Source: JAUVXY01 sp964392345
Lineage (GTDB): Bacteria > Actinomycetota > Humimicrobiia > Humimicrobiales > Humimicrobiaceae
Reading direction: 5' to 3'
Length of the DNA: 29,171 nt
Assembly: GCA_964392345.1 (NCBI GenBank)
Contig: CAYMPQ010000014.1
Location: forward strand, 1 to 29,171
Shown: positions 1-7,383 of the stretch, one piece after another
Numbering within the stretch: position 1 is the first letter of the stretch
Layout: every line of letters starts with the position of its first letter
The notes under the pieces: generated by a model
Databases searched by the model: none
Told to the model about the DNA's origin: nothing
What the model saw: the letters and a program-made list of their open reading frames with translations, nothing else
Made by a program: the position numbers and the translations under genes

Positions 1-75
1 GCGCATTCGTCTAGTGGCCTAGGACATAGCCCTCTCAAGGCTAAAACAGGGGTTCAAGTCCCCTATGCGCTACCA
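1..75 (+). tRNA. tRNA-Glu (anticodon CUC), first base outside window
   Basis: Cloverleaf read by hand. The anticodon stem TAGCC/GGCTA (27-31, 39-43) closes the loop CTCTCAA, so the anticodon CTC is at 34-36. The T stem AGGGG/CCCCT (48-52, 60-64) closes TTCAAGT. The acceptor strand ATGCGCT pairs with GCGCAT at the window start, leaving one base of the 5' strand before position 1. Discriminator A and an encoded CCA (73-75) follow. The D-arm (GTCTAGTGGCCTAGGAC) is typical of bacterial tRNA-Glu. It decodes GAG. The gene converges on the glycosyltransferase gene that ends 26 bases away. Confidence 0.93.
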
Positions 76-100
76 GTAAGACAGACATTATTAAAATAAT

Positions 101-1399
101 TCAATTAATTTTATTTTTAATGCTTATTTCTACACCTCTATTTTTATGATAATCCCACCTATTTATTAAATATCCCTTCAGCCTTTCAAAAACTCCGGCA
201 TTGCCCTCTACAACCGCATCTGCTATCTCATCGCTAAACAGTTCGGCCTCTCTGATGAACGAAGCAGTTCTAACAAAGTACAGCGGGAGCATTGATTCTA
301 AAATGAGCTCTCTCTCATCTGTTTTAACAAAATTATAAGCACAGGCAAATTCATATACAATCTTTGCCCAGAGGTCAATGGAAATAACTAATTTTTCTTT
401 TGGCAGAGACATTAAAACTTTTTCATCAAGTTCGATACAGGTTTCCCTGTCAAATATAGTTCTCCACACATTTTTATATTTTTCATATCCTTCATAAAAT
501 TTCTTCATCAATTCATCAAAATTAACACTTATTTTTTCAACTTCAAAAAACTTAAAGTCGCCTATTGTTGTCCCCTGTATGCTTCTCCCAACATTTCTCC
601 ACCTATACCCATACTTTCTCATGAGGCCAAACATTGTGCCTACTACTTGTATAAACATTGAAGACAAATCCTTGCCAGGGTCTTTTGTGTCATGGACTTT
701 TGTCCCTAAAACAGTTTGGCATACCCTGAATCCATCATTTATTGCTGTTGTGGTCATCCAGATATCCACTCCAAATTTAGAAATATACGGATACCTCTCC
801 CAGTATTCCTTACGTGTAACAATCTGAAGAAAACCATTTGAAAATGCAAAATCTCCGCCGATAGGTTGGCGAATTTTTAGTCCATATAAAGCTCTGGTCA
901 TTGGATAAACAAGTGCATTGGTTATAGTGCCATCATGTTTATCCCTGCTGTAGTAAGGAGTTACATAGCCATAGCCCCGGTAAAGCACAGGTTCAACAAG
1001 CGCATGCGCCCACTGTGGTGTGATGCTTCTTGTGTCAGCATCAGAAACCACGCAAACTTTAGCATTCAGTCTTCTTGCTATTTCAAAAATAGTCCTGAAG
1101 GCACTCCCTTTGCCCGGAGGTCCATTATAATGAGTGATTACTTTCTCTATACCTTCGGGAGTCCAGCACTCTTTAGCCAGCTCAACTGTCTTGTCTTTGG
1201 AGCCGCCATCAGAATTAACAATAAGACACTTAAAATCAGGGTAATATTTTTTTAATCCCTTGTTAAAATTTTTAATTACATTAAAAATAGTACCAGCATT
1301 GTTAAAGCTTGGTATCCCTACCACTATATCAACTTTTTTAATTTTATTTATTAGCTTTATTACATGCTCTTCCAATAGCTCTTCATTGTATTCTGCCAT
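101..1399 (-). CDS. GT2-type glycosyltransferase, last gene of the compatible-solute operon
   Basis: A 432-residue GT-A glycosyltransferase. Seen motifs are PSFNNAGT (30-37), SDGGSKDKT (63-71), GKGSA (96-100), a metal-binding DAD (120-122) and RQPIGGD (177-183). The last resembles the QP-G-E/D acceptor-site motif of the glucosyl-3-phosphoglycerate synthases. No membrane segment is evident, so it is probably cytoplasmic. It starts with ATG after GGGGGAAA. It follows a HAD phosphatase gene by about 120 bases and a broken gpgS before that. Known pathway: Petrotoga mobilis makes mannosylglucosylglycerate by a phosphorylated route using the synthase MggA and the phosphatase MggB. Inference: this protein could be the MggA-like enzyme adding a sugar to glucosyl-3-phosphoglycerate. 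Sugar donor and acceptor are not proven by sequence; the GT2 assignment itself is secure. Confidence 0.8.
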   Translation of the reverse strand: MAEYNEELLEEHVIKLINKIKKVDIVVGIPSFNNAGTIFNVIKNFNKGLKKYYPDFKCLIVNSDGGSKDKTVELAKECWTPEGIEKVITHYNGPPGKGSAFRTIFEIARRLNAKVCVVSDADTRSITPQWAHALVEPVLYRGYGYVTPYYSRDKHDGTITNALVYPMTRALYGLKIRQPIGGDFAFSNGFLQIVTRKEYWERYPYISKFGVDIWMTTTAINDGFRVCQTVLGTKVHDTKDPGKDLSSMFIQVVGTMFGLMRKYGYRWRNVGRSIQGTTIGDFKFFEVEKISVNFDELMKKFYEGYEKYKNVWRTIFDRETCIELDEKVLMSLPKEKLVISIDLWAKIVYEFACAYNFVKTDERELILESMLPLYFVRTASFIREAELFSDEIADAVVEGNAGVFERLKGYLINRWDYHKNRGVEISIKNKIN

Positions 1400-1424
1400 T
1401 TTCCCCCGGCTGCTAAAAATTTTT

Positions 1425-1449
1425 AAGATAGATACAACACTGCTATCTT
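1425..1449. other. Hairpin in the gap between HAD phosphatase and GT2 genes
   Basis: The perfect 7-bp inverted repeat AAGATAG (1425-1431) and CTATCTT (1443-1449) has an 11-base loop. Read on the minus strand, which is the operon direction, the stem is followed by A-rich then T-rich sequence. On the plus strand a short T run follows directly. It could stabilise or attenuate the operon transcript between its last two genes; no function is shown. Confidence 0.35.
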
Positions 1450-1518
1450 TTTATCCGTTACTGGAATATTGTCTCCAAAAGTAACATTTTTTAAGCAAAT
1501 TTAAGTAAAAAACAATAT

Positions 1519-2382
1519 TTAATTAACCAGATGCTCCATAACCTCTGCCCAGCCTTTATTCATATTGCCTTCAGTGACATATACATTGTCATAATTATGC
1601 AGCTCGCTGAGAATTTTTTCTTCATGCTTCAAACCATTTCGCATAAGAAAAAAGAACAAAACCTCGCCAGCCATCTTTAAATCTTCTGCTGAATCTCCCA
1701 GAGCAATACAATTTTCAGTGTTAAACTTTCTAAGCTTTTTATCCAATTTTATTCCGCTGGACTTGCTTACCCCAGATGGTATCAAATTATAAATGTGCAA
1801 TTTATCAACATCTAAATTTAATCTAACTAATGACGAAAACCCATTATCTACCAGGTGCAGCCCCCTGTATCCTTTCTCTTTCAATAATCTGTTAGCTAAC
1901 TTCAGGTCTATATCTCCAAAAAATAGCGCAGTACTGGATCTGTATTTACTCCATTTTATATCGCTGTCTATTTCACCTGGAAATTTTTCTTTAAGCATTT
2001 TTATTATATCTAGTAAGTCTTTACCTCCATATGTTATGTCATAGCTGACTTTTTTCTTGTCAAATGTAGTGTAGGCTCTTCTGCCTAAATCATGGACTAA
2101 TTCGCATCCAAGCTCTGCTATATAATTTTTAGCACCAACAATCTGCGCGTTAAACCTGAGCTGTGTTTTATTCCTCCCGGAGACTAAAACAACGTCTATA
2201 TTCTTTTTAGCTATTTTTTCTAATTGTTTAACAGCTTCCAAATAATATTTACCATCTTCATCCTTAAGCAGACACCCTTCATGATTTAGCAAAGTTCCAT
2301 CTAAATCTGTGTATATTACCTTTAAATCCTCCAGTTGCTTCTTTATATCATCCCTGTAATCCTTAAACAGCTTGTATTGCAT
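1519..2382 (-). CDS. HAD-superfamily phosphatase, sugar-phosphoglycerate phosphatase candidate
   Basis: A 287-residue HAD phosphatase resembling the mannosyl-3-phosphoglycerate phosphatase/Cof-type group. Motif I is TDLDGT, with nucleophile Asp26 and acid/base Asp28. Motif II is the VSGRN segment, and the last motif is ALGDSAEDLKMA near the C-terminus. A C2-type cap lies between them. I chose the ATG at 2382, preceded by AGGGGATTG; the TTG just upstream would lie too close to that site. The gene overlaps the end of gpgS by 20 bases, the usual sign of coupled translation. Inference: it removes phosphate from glucosyl-3-phosphoglycerate, or from its mannosylated form, to release the neutral solute. 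IS21 transcription could now be its only upstream driver. Confidence 0.8.
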   Translation of the reverse strand: MQYKLFKDYRDDIKKQLEDLKVIYTDLDGTLLNHEGCLLKDEDGKYYLEAVKQLEKIAKKNIDVVLVSGRNKTQLRFNAQIVGAKNYIAELGCELVHDLGRRAYTTFDKKKVSYDITYGGKDLLDIIKMLKEKFPGEIDSDIKWSKYRSSTALFFGDIDLKLANRLLKEKGYRGLHLVDNGFSSLVRLNLDVDKLHIYNLIPSGVSKSSGIKLDKKLRKFNTENCIALGDSAEDLKMAGEVLFFFLMRNGLKHEEKILSELHNYDNVYVTEGNMNKGWAEVMEHLVN

Positions 2383-2914
2383 CAATCCCCTGCTTTCTAT
2401 CTTGTAAAACCAATGTTTTCTTTTTCCTCCGCATATACTCCTCTATCTCAAGCACGGGAGGCCTTTCATATTCTTCCAGCTTTGTTGGAGTTATAGTGTA
2501 CTCCATTCCTCTATTTTCTACCTTATTATATATATTATTTAACTCAGTATTAAGGCAAAGTTTGTTATAATATTCTAATTTTTTAAGTATAGCCTGTAAT
2601 ATGCCAAATGACATATTAGACAAATCTGAAAGCGAATGATTCCTATGAATCCTTCTCTTCACATTAACCTGCGCTATCTTACCAATCCCGAATCTTTCAT
2701 ATATTTCAATTAACATTCCTATTTCAACACCATACCCTGTAAAAAATGGAATTTGCTCAAACACTTCTCTTCTTCCGGCATATTCACCCGAAATGGGTTG
2801 GTGCAACTTACCCAACTCTGGATAAAACATATTCAGCATTGGTCTAACCAATATATTTGTTACCCTTCCACCCTCACCTTTTATGTAAGAGCCGCCAATT
2901 TTAAGAGGTCTCTT
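2363..2914 (-). pseudogene. gpgS: gpgS 3' part: C-terminal half of glucosyl-3-phosphoglycerate synthase
   Basis: This fragment encodes residues 157-339 of GpgS. It carries family hallmarks: an RPMLN segment, then QPISGEYAGRRE and TGYGVEIG, matching the acceptor-side half of GpgS enzymes. Upstream of its first internal ATG the same frame stays open as far as the IS21 end at 2919/2920. Joined to the 5' part at 5561-6028, using one copy of GTAAA, the frame reads FVKAFY then KRP without a break. The fragment alone lacks the nucleotide-sugar-binding half, so it should be inactive. It ends in a 20-base overlap with the phosphatase gene. Confidence 0.9.
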
Positions 2915-2919
2915 GTAAA
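2915..2919. repeat. IS21 target-site duplication, left copy (GTAAA)
   Basis: GTAAA directly abuts the TG end of the element. The same five bases follow its CA end at 5561-5565. Five bases is within the usual size range for IS21-family elements. Confidence 0.9.
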
Positions 2920-2969
2920 TGTATTTTACAATCCAAAATTGTACAAAATTTCAATCGAAAACTGTGCAG
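2920..2969. repeat. IS21 terminal inverted repeat, left
   Basis: Aligned without gaps to the reverse complement of 5511-5560, 36 of 50 bases match. The best block is the innermost one, GAAAACTGTGCAG here against GAAAACTGTACAG at the other end. This is the likely transposase-binding core; the outer part carries the TG tip. Confidence 0.85.
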
Positions 2970-3098
2970 TTTACTGCAAAAAAAATTAATGTTATCTAAT
3001 CCATATTTTCTCCTTTCTTCTTTAATTATTAATTAATATACATTTCTTAATACCCAATTGTCGTGGCTCTAAATCGACCATAGAGGATCATTGAAATT

Positions 3099-3153
3099 CC
3101 TTCTGTTGTATTTTGGTCATTTAATCCCTTCTGTCAATATTTTGGCCCTTTAA
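3099..3153. repeat. Imperfect 27-28-base tandem repeat across the istB stop codon
   Basis: The unit starting CCTTCTGT, then TATTTTGG and TTTAA, occurs at 3099-3125 and again at 3127-3153. The second copy encodes the last istB codons (IDRRD), with the stop at its edge; the first is noncoding. It may be a repeated tail of istB or a protein/RNA site of the element. Confidence 0.6.
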
Positions 3154-3900
3154 CCACTCCTTGGTCTCTTTTAGCCTGTATGAAGGCCCGGTCATATCCA
3201 CAATATAAGATTTATGAGTTAATCTATCGGTCATAGCTGCAGTAATTACAGGATCAACAAATATCTCCTCCCATCTGTCAAAGGAAAGGTTAGTTGTAAT
3301 AATAGTTGATTTTCTTCCTGCCCTAAGGGATAGGTGGGTAAACAAAAGTTCAGAAGCCTGTCTGTCAAAAGAAATGTAGCCTAGCTCGTCAGCTATAACC
3401 AGATCATACTTTTCAAATCTTAGCTCATATGATCTAAGCATACTTTGACCTCTAGCCTCCTTTAGCTGATTGATAAGAAGCGGTATGCTGGCAAATAATA
3501 CTTTGTAGCCGGCCATGGCAGCTTTTATGCCAAGACCTGTCGCAATATGGGACTTTCCGGTTCCGGTTGAGCCAGATAAAATTATATTTTTGCCTTCTTT
3601 GATAAAATCAAGGCTTTTAAATATAGCAAGTTTGGCTGCCCCATCTTTTGGCAGTTCTTCGATTTTTAGGTCCTCCAAATATTTCTTTACAGGAAAGCCT
3701 GCCGCTCTTATCCTGTTTTTCTTGCCGTTGTCTTTTCTTAAGTCATATTCTTTTTGCAGGACACCGTGAAGAAAATCTGCATATGATTTGTTTTTTACCT
3801 CTGCCTCCCGTATTTCATCCTCAAAACATGCAGCTGTTGCGGGCATCCTTATCTCTTTTGTGTACCCGATTATCTCATTATATATTTTATCCTTTATCAT
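3121..3900 (-). CDS. istB: IS21 helper of transposition, AAA+ ATPase IstB
   Basis: A 259-residue DnaC/IstB-type ATPase that assembles on DNA and directs IstA transposase to the target. Visible features are Walker A GSTGTGKSH, Walker B region DLVIADELGYI, sensor I segment TTNLSF, and the C-terminal R-L-K segment typical of IstB. Length is normal for the family. The ATG overlaps the istA stop as ATGA, and GAGGAGG lies about ten bases upstream inside istA, so the two are translationally coupled. No frameshift is seen. Confidence 0.95.
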   Translation of the reverse strand: MIKDKIYNEIIGYTKEIRMPATAACFEDEIREAEVKNKSYADFLHGVLQKEYDLRKDNGKKNRIRAAGFPVKKYLEDLKIEELPKDGAAKLAIFKSLDFIKEGKNIILSGSTGTGKSHIATGLGIKAAMAGYKVLFASIPLLINQLKEARGQSMLRSYELRFEKYDLVIADELGYISFDRQASELLFTHLSLRAGRKSTIITTNLSFDRWEEIFVDPVITAAMTDRLTHKSYIVDMTGPSYRLKETKEWLKGQNIDRRD

Positions 3901-5447
3901 ATTATGTTTGCCTCCTCACATTTTGAAAGGCCAAAGACAGAGGCATAACTTGCAAGTATCTGTCTTGAATAAGCCTCTATGCGGCCGTCTTTGTTGTTTA
4001 ATAGCACGGTGTCATTTCTTTCTACAATCATTTTGATCTTATCGGTATTTATACTGCCAGGGCAGATGGTCTCCAGTTTGTCTATAGCTTGTCTTACCTT
4101 ATCCAGACCCTGGACAGCAATTACCTCAAGTAGTCCTATAAAATCTTTTTCATATCCTATATAATAATTATTGTATATTTTTTTAAGCTCTGGAGCTGCT
4201 TGCAAAAGGGCCAAACTATTTGCAAGCGCACCAGGTTTTTTTAGAAATGTCTGCCTGAAGTGATCGATCTCTATGCTCCACTCAAAATGACCGTATTTTC
4301 TTTTGTGTTCTGCTATTCTGCCGTCCTTGTAAAAGATTAATATATTTTCCACATAAATCTTTACAAACACAAATTCTCCCACGTATGCATCAGGAACAGA
4401 ATAAAAACAGCTGTCTATTTCAATAACAGAATATTTGTTAACCCTTCGCTCACAGACTCTGGCGCTGTCATATTTTGGAGGAAGTGGCAGTAGGTAACCT
4501 TTTTCTTCAGACAGCATGCTTGTTGCGGATCTGCCGTTCTCAAGAACCTGACCTCTTAGGTTTAGTTTTTCTAGTTCCTGACCTAAATACTTTCTTGCCT
4601 CCTCAAGCGATGAGAACTTGTCTCTTTTAGAGAAAACCCTTCTTCTTATATATTCTACACTTCTCTCTATGTGCCCCTTCTCATGAGCCTGGCCGACGTT
4701 GCATAATCTAAATCTAAAGCCGTAGTACACAGATAGCTTTAGGAGGTCTTCTGTTGGTTTTTTGATGTTTCTGCCTACAAATTTAGCTACAGCCGTGCGA
4801 AGGTTGTCATAGACTGTCTCCCTGTATACTCCACCAACATGGGCAAAAAATTCGGTATGCAAGTGAAGGAAGTTTTCCATTTTCTGACTGTAGTAGAGAT
4901 TGCCGTATCGGTAATTACCCTTGCAGGTTACAAATGCTCCCATTTGAATTACTCTTAACTTTCCGGCAATAAATAGCTTAACTTCGCCCCAGTCAAACTC
5001 AGATGAGTCTCCCCAACTATACTCCTGCTTTATGAAAGCTTCCCGTTTCTTTCTTTCTAATTCCCTTACCGCATTACATACGGTGGTATAACCTATATCG
5101 TAACTCTCATCTTTTAGAGCTTCCAGGATATCAATCTTCTTTTTCTGCTGCTTCGATCTGCCGGTTGCTCTTTTTTCTTCATTCTCTTTTAGATAAAGTT
5201 GTATTTGCTCTACTATTTCATCGGTTAGTTTTACTTTTGCTCTGTTAGAGATGTCATATCTGGGTGGTGAAACTATCTCTTCCTTTATTTTTATATCATC
5301 GTTAACTGCTAGTTTTGACTTAGCCTGTTCATAGTCCTTAATATATTTAGCTACTGTAGTTCTTGATATTTTAACCTCTCTTGAAATCTGACTTTTTGTC
5401 TTACCTTCAAGTATTGCTGCTATTATTATCTTTTGTTTTTCTGTCAA
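3897..5447 (-). CDS. istA: IS21 transposase IstA
   Basis: A DDE transposase of the IS21 type, about 516 residues. An N-terminal helix-turn-helix (GKTKSQISREVKISRTTVAK) leads into the RNase H-like core. The likely catalytic acids are Asp in FDWGEV, Asp in YDNLRTAV and Glu in EKGHIERSVEY. I place the start at TTG 5447, preceded by GAAGGAG at an 8-base spacing. An in-frame ATG at 5474 would add nine residues (MGRTEGVIN) but has no ribosome site; it remains possible. The gene is intact and paired with istB. Confidence 0.93.
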   Translation of the reverse strand: MTEKQKIIIAAILEGKTKSQISREVKISRTTVAKYIKDYEQAKSKLAVNDDIKIKEEIVSPPRYDISNRAKVKLTDEIVEQIQLYLKENEEKRATGRSKQQKKKIDILEALKDESYDIGYTTVCNAVRELERKKREAFIKQEYSWGDSSEFDWGEVKLFIAGKLRVIQMGAFVTCKGNYRYGNLYYSQKMENFLHLHTEFFAHVGGVYRETVYDNLRTAVAKFVGRNIKKPTEDLLKLSVYYGFRFRLCNVGQAHEKGHIERSVEYIRRRVFSKRDKFSSLEEARKYLGQELEKLNLRGQVLENGRSATSMLSEEKGYLLPLPPKYDSARVCERRVNKYSVIEIDSCFYSVPDAYVGEFVFVKIYVENILIFYKDGRIAEHKRKYGHFEWSIEIDHFRQTFLKKPGALANSLALLQAAPELKKIYNNYYIGYEKDFIGLLEVIAVQGLDKVRQAIDKLETICPGSINTDKIKMIVERNDTVLLNNKDGRIEAYSRQILASYASVFGLSKCEEANII

Positions 5448-5496
5448 GTTTATCACTCCTTCTGTCCTTCCCATATAACTTATTAATTATATGGGT

Positions 5497-5525
5497 ATGT
5501 TATTAGAGAGCTGTACAGTTTTCAA
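5497..5525 (-). promoter_or_regulatory. Candidate istAB promoter reaching into the terminal repeat
   Basis: On the minus strand TTGAAA (5520-5525) and TAACAT (5497-5502) are separated by 17 bases, ahead of istA. The -35 box lies within the conserved part of the terminal inverted repeat, so transposase binding there could repress its own gene. A TATAAT closer to istA lacks a matching -35. Confidence 0.4.
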
Positions 5526-5560
5526 ATGAAATAATGTCCAGTTTTAGGTTAACAGAAACA
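5511..5560. repeat. IS21 terminal inverted repeat, right
   Basis: Partner of 2920-2969 (36 of 50 matches in reverse complement). It ends in CA at 5560, directly followed by the second GTAAA. Confidence 0.85.
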
Positions 5561-6028
5561 GTAAAATGCTTTTACGAAAAATATATCTTCTTCTATGAGG
5601 AGGGGGGCTAAAATTCCGTAAATAAATCCTGAATGAAAATTCTTTATGTCCGAATCACACCAGGCGATAATATCTCCATTTAAAATAAATAAACTTTTCC
5701 AGAGTGCGTCTCCCTTTCCTCTGTATGATCCGTATTTTGGTAATATATTTTTATGCTTGTAAACCTTAAATCCCATAGATTTAACTATTTTCACAGTATC
5801 ATCAGAAGAGCTGGAATCAATAGCTACTACTTCATCTACAAGTCCCGGACCATACAATTCTCTTCCTACAACTTTTAATATTTTCCCAATGGTTTGCTCT
5901 TCATTCAAAGTTGGAAAGCATAAACTTATCTTTGTATTTTTTTTCTTTTTTATTTTAATTAATTCTTGTATACCAAATTGCTTGTAGTGAAAAGTATTGT
6001 TTTGATACCATGTTCTTAAGTAACTCAT
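5549..6028 (-). pseudogene. gpgS: gpgS 5' part: N-terminal half of glucosyl-3-phosphoglycerate synthase
   Basis: Encodes residues 1-156 of GpgS plus three residues and a stop read from the IS21 end. Motifs are PTLNEEQTIG (39-48), DSSSSDDTV (71-79), GKGDALW (104-110) and the metal/nucleotide-binding DSD (125-127). These define the UDP-glucose half of a GT81-type enzyme that makes glucosyl-3-phosphoglycerate from UDP-glucose and 3-phosphoglycerate. I chose ATG 6028 because AGGAGG lies just upstream and because MSYLRTWYQNNTFHY resembles GpgS N-termini. An ATG at 6082 that overlaps the preceding stop as ATGA would add 18 residues. The interruption removes the acceptor half, so the product should be inactive. 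Confidence 0.92.
5561..5565. repeat. IS21 target-site duplication, right copy (GTAAA)
   Basis: Same five bases as 2915-2919. Read on the minus strand, TTTAC completes the gpgS codons TTT TAC (Phe-Tyr). Confidence 0.9.
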
Positions 6029-6078
6029 ATGCCCTCCTCTCATACTACAAATATTTATCCTCCCCTCACAAACACCTG

Positions 6079-7347
6079 TCATGTGCTGGATAAGACCTCT
6101 CTTAATCTTTCCACCAGAGATTCCATCGAATAAAATTTTTTTGCTATTTCATAATTTTTCTCTACTATCTTTGACCTGTACTCATAATCTGTAAGTATAT
6201 TGTGTACCCTCTCTACACAGTCGCCATCTACTTTTTTATTTATAACAATAAAGTTAAATCCTTTTTCCAACATATCTGCCAAAACAGGATAATTATTTAC
6301 AAAGAGTGGCTTTTTAAAAGCACAAGCTTCTATTACCGGATCCCCAAAACCCTCAACATCACTTGGAAAAGTAACCATATCACAGGACCTGTACGCATCA
6401 TAAATATTATACAACTTAAATATATCCGCTACCAAAAAATCATCTCCGCCAACAGCATGGCCGTTGCTTAAAATCAGATTTATTTTTTTTTCTTCAGATA
6501 ATTTTTTTATCTTGTAAAAATAATTTATCTCATCATTTTCCACCTTTCCAGTTATAAATAAATAAATCTTCCCCTTAATTTTTTTTGATAGCTTTTCTAT
6601 CAGTTCAATGCTTCTTTCAATTTTTTTTCTCTGAATTATTCGCGTTGGCTGAAGAAATAGATAGTCACTTTCTCCTATATTTAAGCTGTTCCTCAAATTC
6701 TCGTAGTTTTTGCTGCAGCTGTCCAGGCTCTTAAAATCAAATACATTGGGTATATAGTGTGCTTTTATCCCCTTTTTAAAATACAGCGACTTTTTGGCAA
6801 TAGTATTTATAACTACATGTTCCAATCTTTCAATATCTGGTGGGAAATACTCATCCAATATACCCTGGATGCAGTTTTCTAAAAATTCTTTCCTTTCCCA
6901 ATAAAAATCATGGTGGCGTGTTATAGCTTTTACTTTTCTCTCTAAAATTATTTCGCTGAGAGCAATTCCAAGTGGTATATTAAGCGGAATTGACAGAGCA
7001 TTTTCGATGCTAAGATACTTGATATTATTTTCATCAAACGCATGCGTAAGTTTTTTCTTGATTATATTTTTAGCAGTATTTATACTTTCCCTTAATTTAA
7101 GCCTGTCTCTTTTTCCTGTATTTCCCCCCCTGCTGAAGGCCAGTGATTTTATTCTTTCAATCTCGGGATGATGATAATCCATCTCTTCTATTATACAAGA
7201 ATAGCCGCTACTTGCCTTTTCGAATTTTCCTGCTATAAAAACTGGTTCCAGATTTAAAGCATTGTAGGTCTTTGCCCACTTATCTGCTTCAATTGAGACG
7301 CCATCAATTCCGGCTAACCTTGTTGAAATTATTGCAATTTTTTTCAA
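6079..7347 (-). CDS. GT4 glycosyltransferase, candidate mannosylglucosylglycerate synthase
   Basis: A 422-residue GT-B glycosyltransferase. The N-terminus (KKIAIISTRLAGIDGVSIE) is a Rossmann strand plus the glycine loop of GT4 enzymes. The C-terminal half has PTRIIQRKKIERSIEL and the donor-binding EGFGDPVIEACAF segment with the E-x7-E spacing. No signal or membrane segment is seen. It starts at TTG 7347 behind GGGGGTGAGG, 36 bases after galT. Known: the non-phosphorylated route of Petrotoga uses a mannosyltransferase (MggS) acting on glucosylglycerate. Inference: its position directly before gpgS suggests that role here. The GT4 family call is firm; donor and acceptor are guesses. Confidence 0.8.
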   Translation of the reverse strand: MKKIAIISTRLAGIDGVSIEADKWAKTYNALNLEPVFIAGKFEKASSGYSCIIEEMDYHHPEIERIKSLAFSRGGNTGKRDRLKLRESINTAKNIIKKKLTHAFDENNIKYLSIENALSIPLNIPLGIALSEIILERKVKAITRHHDFYWERKEFLENCIQGILDEYFPPDIERLEHVVINTIAKKSLYFKKGIKAHYIPNVFDFKSLDSCSKNYENLRNSLNIGESDYLFLQPTRIIQRKKIERSIELIEKLSKKIKGKIYLFITGKVENDEINYFYKIKKLSEEKKINLILSNGHAVGGDDFLVADIFKLYNIYDAYRSCDMVTFPSDVEGFGDPVIEACAFKKPLFVNNYPVLADMLEKGFNFIVINKKVDGDCVERVHNILTDYEYRSKIVEKNYEIAKKFYSMESLVERLREVLSST

Positions 7348-7383
7348 ATCTTAACCTCACCCCCTGATGTTAAGACTATGATA

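Larger units (their letters stand above)
2920..5560 (-). mobile_element. Complete IS21-family insertion sequence inside gpgS
   Basis: A 2641-bp element bounded by 5'-TG and CA-3' termini, with 50-bp imperfect inverted ends and GTAAA duplicated on both sides. It carries the IS21 pair istA (DDE transposase) and istB (AAA+ helper), overlapping by ATGA and both open over their full length. About 200 bases beyond istB hold no gene: the left terminal repeat, an A/T-rich stretch, and a tandem repeat. The element lies in the same orientation as gpgS. Because the host frame is exactly restored on removal and no decay is seen, the insertion is probably recent and the element may still be active. Confidence 0.95.

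Noticed and set aside
2363..2851. The C-terminal gpgS fragment as an independent small gene starting at its internal ATG
   Set aside because: No ribosome site precedes that ATG, and the open frame continues upstream to the IS boundary, where it joins the N-terminal half exactly.
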